Shown here: positions 5,142 through 6,177 of the stretch, one piece after another
Numbering within the stretch: position 1 is the stretch's first letter
Layout: each line of letters opens with the position of its first letter
Assembly (NCBI GenBank): GCA_030533035.1
Contig: JAUNJW010000127.1
Span: forward strand, 1 to 6,177
DNA length: 6,177 nucleotides
Source: Erysipelotrichaceae bacterium
GTDB taxonomy: Bacteria; Bacillota_I; Bacilli_A; Erysipelotrichales; Erysipelotrichaceae
Reading direction: 5' to 3'
Program-made: the position numbers and the translations under genes
Notes under the pieces: model-generated
What the model saw: only the letters and a program-made list of their open reading frames with translations
Databases searched by the model: none
What the model was told of the DNA's origin: nothing

Positions 5142-6068
5142 ATGGCACAGGAAATTGATCTGAAACTTGAAGAACAAAGCAATACGGCCGACGGCTTTAC
5201 GAAAATGGTGCGGCTGTCCGACGCCGACCTGAAATACGCGCAGGATTTTTCAGAGCGGATTGATGTGACCGACACCCTGACCGTTCTGAAATACGGCTCT
5301 GCCGCCCAGAAACATGTCAGTGACTTTACCGACACTTCGCTGGCGGATGTGCCGGCCCATGACTATGAGGAAATCACCGCCGACCTGAAAAAGCTGCAGC
5401 GGCGGATCGCTTCCTTTGAAAGGGAGATCCTGATGTCGCAGGATCTGCTGGTTACGCAGGAGAAAGCGTTCAGTTCCTACAAGGCCATCTACGAAAGATG
5501 CGTTTCCGCGGTCAATGAGGCTGCCCGGCGCATGGAGATTCACCGCAGTTCACTTTTAAGGCACATGAAGCGGCTGAATGATCAATATGACAAATGCATG
5601 CTTTATCTGCGTGAATATGACATGTATATCCATGCCGGCGAACTGGCCCTGAAGCGCTGCCGTTCGCAGAATCTCAATGAGCTTCTGAAAAGGGCGAAGA
5701 GAACCGGCCTGCAGGAGGATGTGCTCAACGCGAAGGATTATGATCAGAACTGTCAGCGCCTGGAAAAGCGGCTCGGCGATCTTTCCCTGAGCAGGCAGCT
5801 GCCGCTTCAGTTATGCACGCAGATCCGGATGATGCAGAGCACCGATGTGGTTCTTTCCGACACCCTGCAGTCGCTGGCAAACAACAGCTTCCCGCTGTGG
5901 AAGAGCCGGATGATCCTGGCGCTCGGGCTGGGGGACAAAAAAGTCTTTGATGAAGAGATTGTAAAGGAAACGGACAAGGCGCTGACCGACACGATTGACA
6001 AAGTCCTGAAGTCATTCCAGACGTCAAAGCAGAAACAGAAGAAAAACTTACTGGGAGGGTCAAAGTGA
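5142..6068 (+). CDS. telA: TelA-family protein (toxic anion resistance family)
   Basis: This 308-residue, largely helical, charged protein belongs to the TelA/KlaA family, named for plasmid tellurite resistance. Chromosomal copies in Bacillota are usually linked to envelope stress, and their biochemical role is unsettled. Family landmarks are YGSAAQKHVSDFTD (51-64), the coiled-coil-like middle (about 77-150), the YDMYIHAGELAL segment (159-170), and the C-terminal core RLEKRLGDLSLSRQLPLQL (206-224), QIRMMQ (227-232) and FPLWKSRMILALGL (250-263). It is shorter than the roughly 380 residues common in the family, mostly by a short N-terminus and a trimmed tail. The tail is lysine-rich. No signal peptide or membrane span is seen. 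The ATG at 5142 is the first possible start after an in-frame stop at 5127, and it has no Shine-Dalgarno sequence. A terminator overlaps its stop codon. XpaC, a frequent partner, is not in view. Confidence 0.9.
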   Translation: MAQEIDLKLEEQSNTADGFTKMVRLSDADLKYAQDFSERIDVTDTLTVLKYGSAAQKHVSDFTDTSLADVPAHDYEEITADLKKLQRRIASFEREILMSQDLLVTQEKAFSSYKAIYERCVSAVNEAARRMEIHRSSLLRHMKRLNDQYDKCMLYLREYDMYIHAGELALKRCRSQNLNELLKRAKRTGLQEDVLNAKDYDQNCQRLEKRLGDLSLSRQLPLQLCTQIRMMQSTDVVLSDTLQSLANNSFPLWKSRMILALGLGDKKVFDEEIVKETDKALTDTIDKVLKSFQTSKQKQKKNLLGGSK

Positions 6069-6082
6069 TCCTTCCTTTTTTT
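6053..6082 (+). terminator. telA terminator overlapping the stop codon
   Basis: GGGAGGGTCA (6053-6062) pairs with TGATCCTTCC (6066-6075) over 10 bp, including two G-T wobbles, around a 3-nt loop. Seven T residues follow (6076-6082). The TGA stop codon of telA is the first three bases of the 3' arm, so the ribosome finishing telA would cover the hairpin. Confidence 0.85.
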
Positions 6083-6090
6083 GCGGCAGA

Positions 6091-6119
6091 AGAAAAGGGC
6101 ACAGCTGACCGCTGTGCCC
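6091..6119 (-). terminator. Terminator of the convergent gene at the right edge
   Basis: GGGCACAGC (6097-6105) and GCTGTGCCC (6111-6119) form a perfect 9-bp stem with a 5-nt loop. Read on the minus strand it is followed by TTTTCTTC (6096 down to 6089), a serviceable U-run. It begins 8 nt past the TAA of the partial minus-strand gene and lies back to back with the telA terminator, with no T-run on the plus side. Confidence 0.82.
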
Positions 6120-6127
6120 ATGCGTTG

Positions 6128-6177
6128 TTATGATCTGTTCTGTTTTTCAACAAGTCTTGTCGCGCCATAGAGCTCAC
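6128..6177 (-). CDS. C-terminal end of an unidentified convergent gene (partial)
   Basis: Reading the minus strand in from the window edge gives the last 15 residues ELYGATRLVEKQNRS and then TAA (6128-6130 on the plus strand). The evidence that this is a real gene end is positional: a minus-strand intrinsic terminator begins 8 nt beyond the stop, and telA ends convergently just before it. Another minus-strand frame stays open through this stretch and into telA, but it runs antisense to a confident gene and would ignore the terminator. The tail is too short to name a family. Confidence 0.6.
   Translation of the reverse strand, partial: ELYGATRLVEKQNRS

Noticed and set aside
5725..6177. Long open minus-strand frame at the right edge
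   Set aside because: It is antisense to the conserved C-terminal core of TelA, has a low-complexity Ser/Ala/Arg-rich translation, and runs through a minus-strand terminator. The neighbouring frame ending at 6128 fits the terminator better.
1..6177. CRISPR array, tRNA, rRNA, or insertion-sequence ends
   Set aside because: No spaced direct-repeat series, cloverleaf-forming segment, rRNA-like stretch, or transposase gene with terminal inverted repeats was found on either strand.

Overview
The window reads as chromosomal DNA of a Gram-positive anaerobe (Bacillota), probably a gut Clostridia or Erysipelotrichia lineage. This is inferred from AGGAGG-type ribosome binding sites, TATAAT promoters with TG extensions, compact intrinsic terminators, an ECF vitamin-type transporter S component, and a large iron-sulfur flavoenzyme of the BaiCD/BaiH/2-enoate reductase type. 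No species marker is present, so the placement is tentative.

Layout from left to right. (1) Bases 1-54 look like the 3' tail of a group II intron on the + strand: the end of domain V, then a domain VI hairpin with one bulged adenosine. The rest of the intron lies outside the window. (2) Bases 101-784 hold a HigB/HigA toxin-antitoxin operon on the minus strand, with its promoter and a 17-bp palindromic operator between the -35 and -10 boxes. (3) Bases 864-3227 hold a two-gene minus-strand operon: a 646-residue FMN/4Fe-4S/FAD ene-reductase followed by a 111-residue protein of the ketosteroid-isomerase/SnoaL fold, ending in a terminator. (4) A 244-bp divergent intergenic region contains an inverted repeat and a clear promoter for the rightward genes. 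(5) Bases 3472-6068 carry three plus-strand genes: a DUF362 protein without a ferredoxin domain, an ECF transporter S component, and a TelA-family protein. Each is followed by its own hairpin terminator. (6) The right edge holds the last 15 codons of a convergent minus-strand gene with its own terminator.

The most interesting unit is the ene-reductase plus KSI-like pair. Gut bacteria use enzymes of these two folds on steroids and other enones: one moves or generates a double bond, the other reduces it. The small protein keeps the equivalents of KSI Tyr14 and Asp38 at the same spacing but has Gly where the third catalytic residue, Asp99, would be. The pair is a candidate enone-processing module of unknown substrate. 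Two regulatory details also stand out: telA appears to be transcribed as a leaderless mRNA, and the ECF S gene starts 21 nt after a strong terminator, with no room for a promoter of its own between them.
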